This document shows positions 42,262-53,159 of a stretch of DNA of 64,000 nucleotides, in pieces. The DNA is taken from positions 28,373,260 to 28,437,259 of the forward strand of contig NC_065530.1 of assembly GCF_020184175.1 (NCBI RefSeq). Direction: 5' to 3'. The position numbers and the translations under genes were made by a program. Position 1 is the first letter of the stretch; every line of letters begins with the position of its first letter. The notes under the pieces were generated by a model, which made no database searches, was not told the origin of the DNA, and was given only the letters and a program-made list of their open reading frames with translations. The DNA comes from Aphis gossypii (Eukaryota; Arthropoda; Insecta; Hemiptera; Aphididae).

Positions 42262-42910
42262 TTGGTCAGTGAATGTGAGAGTGATTCATAGACTGAATCT
42301 GATACAATATATTTACAACTCATCAATTCTTTTTAGATAAGTACCTACAAATTTCACTAACCAATTACCAATGTTTCATAATAATAATAGTCATGAACAA
42401 TAAACTGCAACTTAAATCATAAAACCCTAAGAAGTTATTGTAATTGTTTTAAAATCACATAACCACATAACTGGAGTTCTATACAATATGATTCAAATAC
42501 AGTGGCTCCCCAATTTTATAATTTGTCGACTTATAGGCGCAAATAGTGTTTGAGATTTGGGGAGGCTAAAGCCTATATTTGTCGTAACTCTAAAATGTAT
42601 TTACCTGGACTTTTCTGTGACTCTTTTGGGTTATGACCACGACCATAGGAACCATTGACCGAGATTCCCTACAAAATACTGCCGTTCTGGCATAAATGTA
42701 TACCTACATCGAGCATGTGTTTATACTCGTCACTCGACAACCTTTTCATAAAAATTTGATTATCACTGTTTACTCATCAATTGACCATCAACTATCAGCA
42801 TGCCATTGGTTAATGATAAAATAAATTGAAAATTCAACGTATCACATTTCAAAAAATGTATAGCATGCTGAAAAGAATTAAGAAATCATTAAGCAGGTTT
42901 AATTTGGTTA
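42262..42910 (-). pseudogene. Broken duplicate of the ACAD9-like 3' exons
   Basis: On the minus strand, sequence like the last exon (ELMSCKYIVSDSVYES, about 42270-42330) and like the penultimate exon with its short intron (42470-42493 and 42660-42910) is present. The upstream exons are missing, there are frameshifts, and about 165 bp of foreign sequence interrupts the penultimate exon. It arose with the local duplication and cannot encode a full protein. Confidence 0.75.
42494..42660. mobile_element. Insertion of about 165 bp in the pseudo-exon, origin unclear
   Basis: Aligning copy A with copy B leaves this stretch unpaired. It begins near CAGTGGCTCCCCAA and contains an inverse TTGGGGAGGCT about 50 bp later. 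The CAGTGG start is transposon-like, but I could not find a target-site duplication, so the class is not assigned. Confidence 0.35.
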
Positions 42911-43629
42911 CAAGTACCGCGTTTTATTTTATTTTTATTATACCACAAATCAATTCATTCCCAACCATCGTTCATCAACATTGAGTCATTAATGACTAAA
43001 ACGTTAATAAAAATATAAATAATGAATTCCATGTTTTCGACAATAAAATAAATGTTTAAACCTAATATTAATTTATATAAGTATATATTTATACATGGTA
43101 ATAAACTAAAAACTTGACAGATTGTCTAAGCTCAGGATTGTTTTTAGTATAAATGCAATGATTTTTAGATAAACTCAATACCAACTCTGTTTCTACTGAC
43201 GATAGAGCTTGACACCGTTACCTATGCTTTCCACTTTTTTGACACTGCATCAAAATACATAACTTGTAACTAAATAGTGAATACTAATAAAAACTAAAAA
43301 TAGATAATAATTTTCAAATAATATAAGATAATCAGGATTAGACAGATGCATTTATAAAATATATAATAAATATACATAAATATATATTAATATATTATAT
43401 ATATACTTATATATCTTTGCAAACTATAACTAAAAAAAAACCTATTAAAATTAATCAAATTATTTTTGAAATTGTCTATAGGTGATAGGTACTAGCACAA
43501 AAATATATACAGTATTACAGTAATTGCAACACTAGTACTTACATAATTTTTTGGTAATACATTTTCAAAATTTATAAATCAATTATTTTGACCATTGAAA
43601 TGGAAAATTAATCTATAAAAACATTTGTT

Positions 43630-44700
43630 AGTTTCAAGGTGTTTTCAGTTTCATTTATTCTTTTCAACTTTATATTCATATAATGTTCTTTAAAGCTCAT
43701 TATTTTATTTTTTACTGATCAAATCATACTTTAGTATGTATTAGTATTTTTATACTTAGGTATGTCATTAGTTTGTATTAGGTACATATTGTTTATTTAT
43801 AGTTTATACAGACAAATCAGGAAAATTTTAGAATTGCTACCACAACATCTAAAGTATTGTAAAAGTATAATAAAACATAAGAAATTTTATGTATAATATA
43901 TTACATATTATATATACTTTTTTTCATCAAAAACAATTTTAAAACTCTTTATGCACCAATAGTTAATATTTAATATTTATATTAAATATTCTTGTAAAAG
44001 GTAATTAATTTTATAATAAGTTGTAGATAGCTACAGTTAATACGTAATTTCTAATTATGTAGTTAAAATTAAGAATGTTTTATTTAAACTATACACAAAT
44101 GAATTTGAAACATACACAATACAATGATTACACACAAATAAAAATGTAATAAAGTATAAACTATATATTTTACACCTCTATTTGTTCTCGGTTTATATTA
44201 TTGACTAATAATTGGTCGGCAAATGATTCATAAACTGAATCTGTTGCAATATATTTTCCACTCATTAGTTCTTCTAAGATTGGTTTAAGCAAAGCACACG
44301 ATTCTCTAACCACTGTTTCTGCAGTATTCATCTAAAAATAATAATAATATTGTTATAGGTACTTAAAAAACTTCAACTCAAAACATAAAACACAAAAAAG
44401 CTATTTTAAATTACTTCATAATCACAAAACCGGATTCCAGTACAATATGATCTAGAAGCTCTACCAATCACTGCTGTCATAGCATAAATGTATACAATTA
44501 CTGTTGACAACCTTTCCATAAGCATTTGATTATCAGTGTTCAGTTGACCAGCATCGTGACATTGGTTAATTATAAATTGGAATTTCAATACATCATACTC
44601 GAGAAAATTTGCAGTGTGCTGAAATTGAAAAAAATAATAATTAAGCAAGATTAGTTCAGTAACAAATACTAGACTAGTATAAACCAATACCTTGAGTGCA
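43630..44700. repeat. Duplicated segment, copy B (carries the intact ACAD9 3' exons)
   Basis: Partner of the segment at 41595-42920 in the same orientation. Its left part resembles peroxidase 3' UTR sequence without any peroxidase coding exon, and its right part is the functional end of the ACAD9-like gene. Edges are approximate. Confidence 0.8.
44079..44084 (-). terminator. Candidate polyadenylation signal, ACAD9-like gene
   Basis: AATAAA on the minus strand (AAATAAAACATTC) about 85 bases beyond the stop codon. Confidence 0.5.
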
Positions 44701-45968
44701 GGATGTAGAAATTGTTTAAAATCGTATTTTAAGCTTGGTTTATTTTTTTTCATCATTATATTTCTATATGCTGTAGTCAGGAATGAAACATTTTCTTTAT
44801 ACTCAGATTTATTGAAAAACTCCACACCTCGGCTACTAATAAAATTGGCTAATTTCATACTTCCTTCTAAACTCTCAACTAAATCCTCCACTTCATTGCA
44901 CAAAGATAAAAACTGTTCATTTATTGAATTTCTTCCATTTATCATTTTTAAATCTATCAATATATTGTCAACAGTTTGACGAGCAAATAGCTGTATAGAA
45001 GCTGACTCTAGCTCGATGTCAGGATCATCAAATCCATCAGTCATCCATGTGGTTAAATAAATCATACTTTCAAGTGTATATATGTTTATTAACGATTTTG
45101 CTAATATCTTGAGAACAGAATCATACTCTCTTAGTTTTAGATTTAACCTAGTTTTTGGTATTATACTTTGAATGGTTGATTGAACAACTCTCTTTAACGA
45201 TGTAGTCAATAATGAACACGTATATAATTTACCCTTCTGCATAATTTTTGTTAAATTAACATTTTCCATTATATCATCTGGAGTAACGACCGCTTGTCTC
45301 AATTCTAAATTTTCTCCATTTACAAAAGTTTTATCCTTTTCTACGATGTAAGCTTTATTTCCAATAACGAATAACAAGAAAACATCTGTAGAATTTTTCA
45401 CGGAACCGGTGAGTTCCCAACTCTCATTGGGCAATAGTTTACCTGTTACAGTATCGATGTGCAATGAGCATACAGCACCTGATGCGAGCAATGGTAAATA
45501 TTTAGATTTTTGATTGGGTGTACCAAAAGTTTTGATTATATCGATACAGAGCGTATGATCAAACACAGATTTGAATGTATTAGAATCAAAGTGTTCAAAT
45601 ACACGAGCAATTTCGGTGTCAGATAAGTTAAGGCCTGAATATGGATGTGGAGCATTCATGCCGAATAGTCCTAGTTGACGGACAGTATCAATTTTCGTAC
45701 AATTGTGTTGGACTTGTTGCACTCGGGATTCCAGATCTTTAAACCTCTCTAGATTAAGAGTTTCTGGATATGTAAGGACTTCGATATCATATTGACCGGC
45801 ATATATTGATTTCAAAAATGGTAAGCGCGGTGGTTTTCTCACGATGTCCGGAACAGGTATTGGTTTTATTTTATCTAGTCCGTATGAATCGTTTGTAGAC
45901 GTGCAACGTACAATGAGTTGCCGCTCAAGTTTCCTGAAGAATACACGTCGATTTATAACACTCCACAT
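44170..45968 (-). CDS. ACAD9-like mitochondrial protein, acyl-CoA dehydrogenase fold with degenerate active site
   Basis: Homologue of ACAD9/VLCAD, 547 residues, somewhat shorter than the 600-650 usual for the family. Coding exons are 45968-44691, 44618-44415 and 44331-44170, with a 72-nt phase-0 intron between the first two that happens to be open in frame. I chose the Met at 45968 because MWSVINRRVFFRKLERQL looks like a mitochondrial presequence; an upstream in-frame Met is at 46004. Family signs are the N-terminal LGLFGMNAPHPYSGL, FGTPNQKSKYLPLLASG, YTLESMIYLTTWMTDG, LHPALK and the C-terminal AVIGRASRSYCTG. The FAD motif normally written LTEPxSGSDA is replaced by HIDTVTG, and the R-D-x-R...EGTNEI block holding the catalytic Glu is not present. 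Inferred role: complex I assembly rather than fatty-acid oxidation. ACAD9 versus VLCAD is not settled. Confidence 0.85.
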
Positions 45969-46004
45969 TGTAATTTCTAAATTGGAATTATAACATAATA
46001 TCAA

Positions 46005-47666
46005 TGAGTGAATTTTATATCAATAATCAATACCAATTTTCAGATTAAAATCAATAGAATTATACTAAAAATATATTTACATGAATATTTTATATTATTT
46101 AAAAAACTTAATTTTTAATCACATAACGTGACCGACGAACGGACGGTTCGATTACACTATCGTCTTTAGTTTATCACAGAATAATATTAGTAGTAATATG
46201 AAATATGATAAAAAAAATAAGCTGTTACCTGTTATCATCAACTTTGAGAAGCTTCTAAAATTTTTTAATTATTTCAAATAGTTTTAAAACTTTTATTAAT
46301 CTATTCTAAAATTTGAGTAAAATTACATAATTTTAACGGTTGCACTTAAAGAGACCATGGAAATAAATGTAAAATTAAAGAGGAAAATGTGTAAAAAAAA
46401 AATAGCACAAATTAAAATAATATAGTTTAAGCACAGATCTTAATTCGTAGAAATAGACAACACTAGCAAATATGAGTAAAAAACCTTAAGGACAGAATTC
46501 TATAGAGATGTAAGACAATAAAGTATAACCGTAACCGACCCCATGTAACTAATTGCATCGTCGGGAACAAAATGCGAAAAAAATTAAGAATTATTCTACC
46601 TATTATCATTCTATTTAACTATTTAAGTTTAAGTATTAATGTTTATAGTTTACAGTACAGGATGACAAACAAACTTTATAAATTATAATAATATTATACA
46701 ATATACAAAGGTTCACAGTAATTAATTAAAAAAAAAAATAGAATGTTTGAAGATAACTTAGTTATATTGTTAAAATTTGAATTGTTCACAATTTGTTTGT
46801 ATTTAATGTGAATCATACATTTTTTGCATTGATTTCTGGTTATTTAAATTTTATTACATAGGTATTAAAATTTAATATTGAAATTGTAAATACTTGGTTC
46901 AAATGCAGTGTCAAAAATATTAATATCGTAGTGGTTGATAAGGGGTAATAGGGTAATACCCTCCATTGTGCTTATTATATTAAAATTGATTTATTATATT
47001 TTATTTTTTATTGTGCCACATCTATAAAATGAATGTAGTTTTTGTAAATGTAAAAATGTAACCAGCTTTTAAGAATCAATTAAAAATAGTGATATTAAAA
47101 AGTATATATGTTATTAAATATGAATAGTTTGTTCTTTGGTATAATTTAGTGGATAAATTTTAATTATCCTCTCCCTTACAATGATGAACTTCTGGATTCA
47201 CCACTGAACTATTGCAGTGATCACCCAAATTGTCTAGATGAAACTGGTCTGTTATTAAAAATAATAAAATAATATTAAATATTATTATACTATACCTACT
47301 AAAATTAATCATTCACTTTTTAATGAGAAAAATGTTTATCAGTATAGTTAGAGTAAGAAATTAAAAAACTTTATTTTATTTTATTTTTCTGGCAATTGTA
47401 TAGTTACATAATTAATTTATATTTTCAAATTGACTTTAACTTGGCTGTTATTTTTTTTTAATAAAACAAAACTTAAATTAATTAAAACATTGGTTAACTT
47501 AACCAACTTTAAAAAAAAATGCATAAACAAAAATGTATTATGTAATAATAATATCGTAATAATTGTAGGTACTTTAGATATCGTAATATTAGTAAATTTC
47601 TTAATTTCTTAATGAGTAGATAATAGAAGACTAAGTTTTTTTAGAATATAAATATTATAATAACTA
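46005..47666. other. Intergenic spacer with a hAT-type MITE
   Basis: Separates the ACAD9-like 5' end from the HAO 3' end. Apart from the element at 46929-47206 I see no exon; the AT-rich open frames lack motifs. The stretch 46.0-46.25 kb should include the ACAD9-like promoter, but no clear TATA box was recognised. Confidence 0.6.
46929..47206. mobile_element. Probable hAT-type MITE
   Basis: Left end TAGTGGTTGATAAGGGG and right end, read inward, CAGTGGTGAATCCAGAAG. The flanking 8-mers TAATATCG and AACTATTG share 5 of 8 bases. The interior is AT-rich, with a GGGTAATACCC dyad near the left end. End sequences fit hAT elements but the target duplication is worn. Confidence 0.45.
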
Positions 47667-47672
47667 TTTATT
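47667..47672 (-). terminator. Candidate polyadenylation signal, HAO gene
   Basis: AATAAA on the minus strand, about 55 bases after the HAO stop codon. Confidence 0.55.
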
Positions 47673-47725
47673 TTAGATGAAGAATATTTGTGTAAGAAAA
47701 CAGTATAAAAAATATCAAAATACAT

Positions 47726-50104
47726 TTAAAGTTTTGAATATACTGATTTGTGTACCACCATTTCCTTCTTTATTTGGTCTATTGACACACAACCTGAAAA
47801 TATCCAATTTAGTTGAAAATCAGTGAGATAAGACATTATATATAAGTAAATACCTGCTAAAGCCATGGTATTATCGAATTCATTAATAACAATACCAAAA
47901 ACATCCTCTGCGCCCTTTTGGCCATCATACGTCAATCCCCATAATATAGGTTGTGCTAAAAACACCTAGAAATGAAATTAACATTTTATATAAGCAAATA
48001 TTAAAACTTTATTAAATAGAAGTCATTTAAACTATGTTTAAAAAATAAAACTCAAATAAATATGTTATTATTGTAAACATTTGATAGTAGGTATACCATT
48101 TTAGCACCAAGAGCTAAAGCCTTGAACACATCAGTTCCATGCCTTATACCACAATCAAGATAAATGTCAACACGATGTCCAACTTCTCGTGCAATGCTTG
48201 GCAAAACCTCAATCTATAAAAAAATGTATGCTATTTAAAGTGAATATTTTAATAATTCATCACATACTGTTGCTGGAGATGTATCTAACTGCCTTCCCCC
48301 ATGATTGGAAACAAATACACCATCACATCCTAGATCAGCAGCAATTTTTGCATCAGCTGCACTCAAAATACCTTTTACTATTATTGGCAGGTCGGTAATA
48401 CTGAATAATAAAATATGTATTTCAGATTCTCAACAGAGTAATAAATGCAATGATCTTTACAATGTTGTGTGTGTGTTTACACAATAAATAAGTAGTTGAT
48501 AAAAGATTTGATCATTAACTTTGAAGGTGGTTTCTGATCAAAAAATAGTTAGCATATTAGAAAAATCAAAAAAATTACCAGTTGTTAGTAAACAATTGAC
48601 CTAGTATGAAAATATACTTGGTGTAAATAAGCTGATAATACTCTCCACTCAGAATCATTTTTCGTATACAAAGACAGTATTATGTTGTTTTTTCAAATTT
48701 AATACAACCACATCAGTGATCTTACTAAACACTTAAATATATCACGTACAGCAAAGCCAATGTCGTTACTAAGTAGAATCAAAGGGTACAAATGCGCCCA
48801 GGCCTATTTGCTTAGAAGGCCCCAGCCCCCAGGCCTGAAGCAATACACTGTTTTTCTTCAAACAATTTATAATAAACTATTAAGTCATTCATTTTTTTTT
48901 TTTATAATATTCCAATATTATTATACAATTTTGGATTAATAAAATATGCAGTCATATTTTTAAAAAATGTATAAAATTATTTTAATAAAATTAATGCATC
49001 TCCTAACATAACTTAAAATATAACGTGTGTTTGAGAAAGGGCCGTTGAAAATTTCACTAACAAGTCAAAATTTTAAAGATACGCAACAGAGCAGTACCCA
49101 TTGATCGACTTTTTTTTATTTGCTTCAATATTAGTTGTCATATAGAAATAAATAAATTATATAATCACCTTTTCAGCCATTTAATGTCATCCCATACTAA
49201 ACGATCATCAAAAAGACTCATTACATACTTTGTCAAGCCTGAACCATTAGTTTGGTTTATTTCTGACAGTTCTTTAGAGAAATTCCCTAATCTATAACAC
49301 GATAAGTTTAACAATTTAAATTAACTATCGGTTTAACTTTAAAATGTTGTCTTACTTCAACCAACTCGGTAAACTAAAATTATTTTTTATGTCTTTATAC
49401 CGAATGCCAAACACTGGAGCATCAACAGTCAACACAAGTGCTTTGTAACCAGCTTTTTCTGCTCTCCGTATTAATGATATAGTTAAAGCCCTAAAATTGT
49501 ACCATATTATCTTTAATGAATAGGTATTATACATGTATGATTGATACATGCAAATTATTATCATCATATACCTACCTATCTTTATAGATGTAGAGTTGAA
49601 ACCATTTCACAGTATTCGGTGCTGCTGTAGCAACTTCTTCCAAGCTGCACGTTGACAACGTTGAAAGTATAAAAATTGTACCATGCTTTCCAGCAGCTAT
49701 TTAATTTTTTAAATTTCAATACAAATCATTATAAATACTATTTTTACGGTTATACCTCTAGCAGATGCACATTCTCCATCTTCATGAGCCATTTTGTGCA
49801 TAGCACAAGGGGATATACCTATAGGCACATTTACTCTATCACCTTGAACGGTAATGCTCAAATCCCTATTTCGAACATCACGTAACATCCGTGGTACTAT
49901 GCGTAATCTACACACCATAATGTGAGATTTTAATGAATACAAATTAAAAATAAATTATGATTCTTACTTATTAAATGCCTTATTATTAATCGAAAGTGTG
50001 TACTCATCACATGCACCACTTTGATAATAACCAAGAACAGTTCGTGGCAATGTGCTAACAGCATAGTTTTCAAAATCTTTAACAGATATAAACTTATTGG
50101 ACAT
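47726..50104 (-). CDS. Peroxisomal (S)-2-hydroxyacid oxidase (glycolate oxidase family)
   Basis: FMN-dependent alpha-hydroxyacid oxidase of the HAO1/HAO2 group, 365 residues (human HAO1 is 370), which oxidises glycolate or longer 2-hydroxyacids with release of hydrogen peroxide. Nine coding exons: 50104-49968, 49907-49756, 49696-49576, 49490-49356, 49291-49169, 48400-48268, 48213-48097, 47965-47854 and 47793-47726; phases close throughout. Visible residues are Tyr26 in LGYYQSG, FQLYIYKDR, TVDAP, Lys232 in IIVKG, and the His256/Arg259 pair of SNHGGRQLD. The last three residues are SKL, a peroxisomal targeting signal type 1. Two FMN-phosphate regions are unusual: LDCGIRHG where DGGxR is usual, and VFLAQP where VFxGRP is usual. 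It is therefore either an active but diverged paralogue or one with weakened FMN binding. HAO1 versus HAO2 cannot be told apart here. Confidence 0.92.
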
Positions 50105-50727
50105 TTTGTGTAATTAATGAAAACCTTCGATTTTAAAACACTGACATCAAAACGCCCAACTTGTTCGTTGTTACTAACTAATTACACAAATAATCCTCCT
50201 CTTAAAGAAATACAGATAAGTAGTTCAAAGGTTGAGGATTCATCAATTTAGATAAAATGTTTTTACTCTAATAAAATGTATTGTTATAGGTAAAAAGAAA
50301 TTTGTATTAACCACAAATTAGATATCTGACAAGTGGAACTATTAACTAATATCATAAATATTACAGTAAAGAACATTATAGTCCATTACATAACATACTT
50401 AATTCTAACCTAGAAACTTTTTATCAGCATAGTAATCTTTAGAGTATCAAGTTGTTTATATCTTTAGAGCCTAAACCCAATCAAATTACCAATTCTTCTT
50501 CTCTCTTTAAAATATAAGAGCAGTTCAGCATAAAAAAGAATGACCATTATTAAATGCCAACAATGTTTCAATATAAGAGAATGTAAAGGAAAAATTAATA
50601 ATAACATAAATAATAAAATATAACAACATTTATTAATTTGATTAGTTGTACAAGTTACAAGATACAACAAATAAAGTTAATGTTGCCATGTTTGTATGAG
50701 GAAACAGTCAGTCGATGAAGTAGATTT
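50105..50727. other. Spacer between HAO 5' end and P1 3' end
   Basis: Contains the P1 3' UTR with a minus-strand AATAAA at 50629-50634, and the HAO upstream region. No additional gene is seen. Confidence 0.65.
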
Positions 50728-53159
50728 TTATTCAAATAAACCTGAAAATAAAAAGTTGATTGTAAGTAATATTAGTTAGAATATTCCATAGAAAACTTAG
50801 GATTAAAAAAGTTAGATATTCAACAAATAATCAAACTAATGGCATATCAACACTCCATCAATAACCTTTGTACATTAATATTACATATAGAGAGTCTCTG
50901 AAATCTCATAATATACCTAAACATAACTTTACCTAAGAGAATACATCGGACAGTAAAAAATGTGTTACTCAATTAAAGTAGTTATAATAATTGCAATTTT
51001 GAAATTAATCACTATACTTCATTTAATGAGTCACACATCCAACTGTTGCCATTAACAGCATGGAGGTCTATTTTTTCCCACTCGTTACCAACCTTGCAGC
51101 TAGTGTCTCAAATGCCGAAAAACATGTACTTTCTTTCATAAAATGGAGTATAAACTTATATTACCATATAATTTAAGGAAAGAATCTGGACAAGTAATTG
51201 TTAATAGATAGTATGATATACCATATATATATAATAGAAAAAAAAAATTATCCACTAGTACATTTTAATAATTAAATGATAAAAATGTTAAAACGCTAAG
51301 CTACACCTCAAGATTTTATGCTATGAGATTTGTACTATTGGTATACAACGGTTAATTAAGATACAGATTTAAATTTAATATTCTATTATTTCAAATTTAA
51401 CTACTCGACCAGCTAAAAATCAGTGGTCTATAAATATGACTACAAATACTGATGTCAAACTTGTGACATTATTAGGTGCACATGTATTTAATTATATTAT
51501 TAAGTTTATACCTAAACTATGCATTTTTTTTTTATACACACATAATTGGTAATTTGGTTATTTAATATACTAATTCAATGAAATATAATCCAGATTCCAC
51601 ACTATTACAATGTTTGATTAGTTAATAATTGTTTAATCATCCATATTACTCAGTGATGACCATTAACTAGAAATAAAACTAGTTATTCACCATCAGCAAC
51701 CAATCATAGGGCTTTTGCATTTGTCTAGGGGGTCTGACAGTTCAAGTTATTGAGTATAGGAGAAAGAGGTTTAACTTAAATGGAATAGATTATTATTCAT
51801 CAACACTTTTAAGTTTCAACTAAAAAAAAAACAATAAACAAAAAATGTACTAACCAAAGCCCATATCATCGTCTTCCTCTTCACTCTCTTCTTCCTTCTT
51901 CTCTTCTTTCTTTTCTTCCTTGGCTTCAGCTGCTGGAGCAGCAGCTGCAATTTGAAATTAATTATTATCAACTCACATTTCTCATGAAAATGTTAGGTTA
52001 TCCCAATGAAATATTCATACCTGCGGCACCTCCAGCTGGAACAGCTCCTACTGCTGATCCAATGTTGGTGATTAAATCCTTAACATTGGCATTTTCTAAA
52101 GCCTTGGCGAACAAACCAGGCCAATATGGTTCAACTTCAACATTGGCAGCCTTTAGAATTGTTTGGATTTTTTCTCCCTAAAATAATAAGATCATAAATA
52201 AACTATATATACAAATAACAATTAAAACAGCAAAGAATGAAGTACCTAGACATAACTTGACTTTAGGACTGATTAATAAATTATTGTTTTAAACTGTTAA
52301 AATATTAAAAAACCAAATTTGGATAGGTACAACAAATGTTTTTTTCATTAAAAATTCAAATCATGGAATACCTACTTATAGATGACGAATGTCTAACATA
52401 GATACTATAACAGTTTATGTAAATAAATACGAGTAAAATACATGTAAAGAAACTAGAATGGAATATATTCACTTATTACAATTTATAGCGTAATATATGT
52501 AATCACGTAAAAATTTAAAAATAATCACAATACCTTTATTCAATAAATATTTATTGAATGTGATTTTGAATACCTAACCAATATTCATATTCGTAAGATA
52601 ATAAACGTGTATTTCAATCAAAAAATAGGTAATTTAATACCTATAATAATTCGGTGGATATTAAAACATCGCAAAAGTGAACCAATAATACGATGGAAAT
52701 AAGGCACGCTTAAAACAAAATAACAGTAATACCGTGAATATCGGTAAAAATTCAAGTCGCGGTTTAGACTGTTTAGAGAACAATGCCGATGGTTATTAAA
52801 TTTTGGTGGTTAGGAATAGTGTCACTAGAATCGTCAACGTGGTTCCAAAGGATTGGGAGTGCATCGCAACTCTGAAAAATACAACGCGATGTTCGCAGGG
52901 CAAATTTCCGGTAATCGAACAGAAACATGTCACCGAATTCGGAAACGCTTAAAGCATAGATAACAAATAAAAATAAACAGGCTGTAATAGACACCATGCG
53001 AGAAAGTAAAGGATCTAAACAGACGCTGTCGTATTTTCCATTAAGCACATTGTCGACATTAGACGACGATCAAAAAATAATTACCGTGATATCGATGTCA
53101 TCGTCGGCCAAGATCAGTGAGGCGTAGACGCAGGCTAATTCGGGTTTTGAGATGGCCAT
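50728..53159 (-). CDS. RPLP1: 60S acidic ribosomal protein P1
   Basis: Stalk protein of the large ribosomal subunit, 111 residues, which pairs with P2 on P0 and recruits translation GTPases. Coding exons are 53159-53085, 52177-52021, 51944-51855 and 50741-50728; the last contributes only 14 coding bases. The N-terminus AISKPELACVYASLILADDD and the segment AANVEVEPYWPGLFAKALEN are diagnostic, followed by the Ala/Pro hinge, a Lys/Glu-rich acidic run, and the C-terminal DDDMGFGLFE. The usual end is GFGLFD, so the last residue is a conservative change. The 5' leader near 53250 has a pyrimidine-rich CTCTTTC, compatible with a TOP-type start. It is divergent from the archease gene. Confidence 0.97.

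Larger units (their letters stand above)
41595..42920. repeat. Duplicated segment, copy A (degenerate)
   Basis: This segment runs parallel to 43630-44700: shared stretches include TATTTTTATACTT...GTCATTAGTTTGTATTA, ATTGCTGCCACAACCTC versus ATTGCTACCACAACATC, ATTCTTGTAAA, and the antisense ACAD9 exon text GATTCATAGACTGAATCTG versus GATTCATAAACTGAATCTG. Copy A includes the peroxidase 3' UTR on its left and a broken ACAD9 3' end on its right. Edges are approximate. Confidence 0.8.

Noticed and set aside
44692..44979. Plus-strand open frame of 95 codons opposite ACAD9
   Set aside because: Antisense shadow of the conserved minus-strand coding exon.
46004..46004. Upstream in-frame Met of the ACAD9-like frame as the start
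   Set aside because: The added 12 residues are not conserved-looking and spoil the basic mitochondrial presequence that begins at 45968.
48770..48850. GC-rich CCCAGGCC/CCCCCAGGCCTG stretch in HAO intron 5 that looks transposon-derived
   Set aside because: No inverted ends with a target duplication could be paired; left unassigned.
51984..52181. Plus-strand open frame over P1 exon 2
   Set aside because: Antisense shadow of the P1 exon.
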